Source: Candidatus Acetothermia bacterium (lineage in GTDB: Bacteria; Bipolaricaulota; Bipolaricaulia; Bipolaricaulales; Bipolaricaulaceae). Taken from it: 5,587 nucleotides of DNA. Positions 5,458-5,587 of this stretch are shown one piece after another. A program made the position numbers and the translations under genes. The stretch is from the NCBI GenBank assembly GCA_011057175.1, contig DSBZ01000050.1:1-5587 (forward strand). The letters are read 5' to 3'. Within the stretch, counting starts at the first letter, position 1. Each line of letters begins with the position of its first letter. Below the pieces are notes generated by a model, which worked only from the letters and a program-made list of their open reading frames with translations, searched no databases and was not told where the DNA came from.

Positions 5458-5587
5458 TGTCCAGTGCCCGAATACTGTTGACACTTTAGCCCTCCTTGGC
5501 CAGCGCAGGCACGGCTGCTCCCGAGAACGCCGCGGCCGGGGTACGGCCCTGGGTCCGGTACCCTTGGTGCGGCCGGTCCTCGTTGTA
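5458..5587 (-). mobile_element. Second IS481-type element, end only
   Basis: The terminus appears to start at TGTCCAGTGCCCGAATAC (5458), a TGT end as is usual for this family, with a short TGTC/GACA inverted pair (5458-5461 and 5480-5483). The transposase C-terminus follows directly. The element continues past the window edge. It begins 2 bases after the maturase stop, beside a CTAG (5452-5455). Confidence 0.75.
5486..5587 (-). CDS. IS481-type transposase, C-terminal 33 residues, cut by the window edge
   Basis: On the minus strand this reads YNEDRPHQGYRTQGRTPAAA and on to a TAA stop (5486-5488). YNxxRPHQGY...GRTPAxAF is the hallmark C-terminal motif of IS481-like integrase-core transposases. 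The sequence differs clearly from the transposase at 42-1175 (YYNLERPHYGEG), so the two elements are not copies of each other. The catalytic part lies outside the window. Confidence 0.85.
   Translation of the reverse strand, partial: YNEDRPHQGYRTQGRTPAAAFSGAAVPALAKEG

Noticed and set aside
1..5587. CRISPR array, tRNA or rRNA genes
   Set aside because: There are no regularly spaced repeats, no cloverleaf and no conserved ribosomal RNA segment on either strand.

Overview
The window is a high-GC, densely packed bacterial segment with GTG starts and strong AAGGAGG-type ribosome sites. It carries a compact gene cassette on the + strand between two different IS481-type insertion sequences. Nothing in it names a species. 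The base composition, the start codons and a sigma70-type promoter only indicate a high-GC bacterium.

Layout: (1) positions 42-1175, minus strand, an apparently intact DDE transposase (IS481/integrase-core type). Its element probably ends near 1364. (2) A sigma70-like promoter (TTGACC, 17-base spacer, TATTAT) overlapping an inverted repeat at about 1299-1355. (3) 1359-1958 +, an ArsR-like winged-helix regulator with an N-terminal coiled coil. (4) 1955-3685 +, a complete ABCB-type ABC exporter whose ATG overlaps the regulator stop. (5) 3682-4024, two very small tandem genes encoding paralogous peptides with a shared FKIV leader motif, a CxCxC or CxCxCxC ladder and a glycine-rich GGGAGEG tail. 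The first overlaps the exporter stop and is either frameshifted or frameshift-decoded. The second is 45 residues and intact. (6) 4052-5455 +, a radical SAM protein with an N-terminal PqqD-like peptide-binding domain and a C-terminal SPASM domain. (7) From 5458 to the edge, the end of a second IS481-type element with the last 33 residues of its transposase on the minus strand.

Together, genes 3-6 read as a small RiPP (ribosomally made, post-translationally modified peptide) operon. The two Cys/Gly-rich peptides are the probable substrates. The PqqD-like domain would bind their leaders, and the radical SAM/SPASM enzyme would install crosslinks, most plausibly Cys thioethers as in sactipeptides or ranthipeptides. 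The ABC exporter would carry the product out, and the ArsR-like protein would control the operon. No leader peptidase is visible: the exporter has no C39 domain and no protease gene is in the window. The peptide genes are the most interesting content because they are too short for normal gene calling. The evidence that they are real is that their Gly-rich tails are identical in amino acids while nearly all codons differ synonymously.
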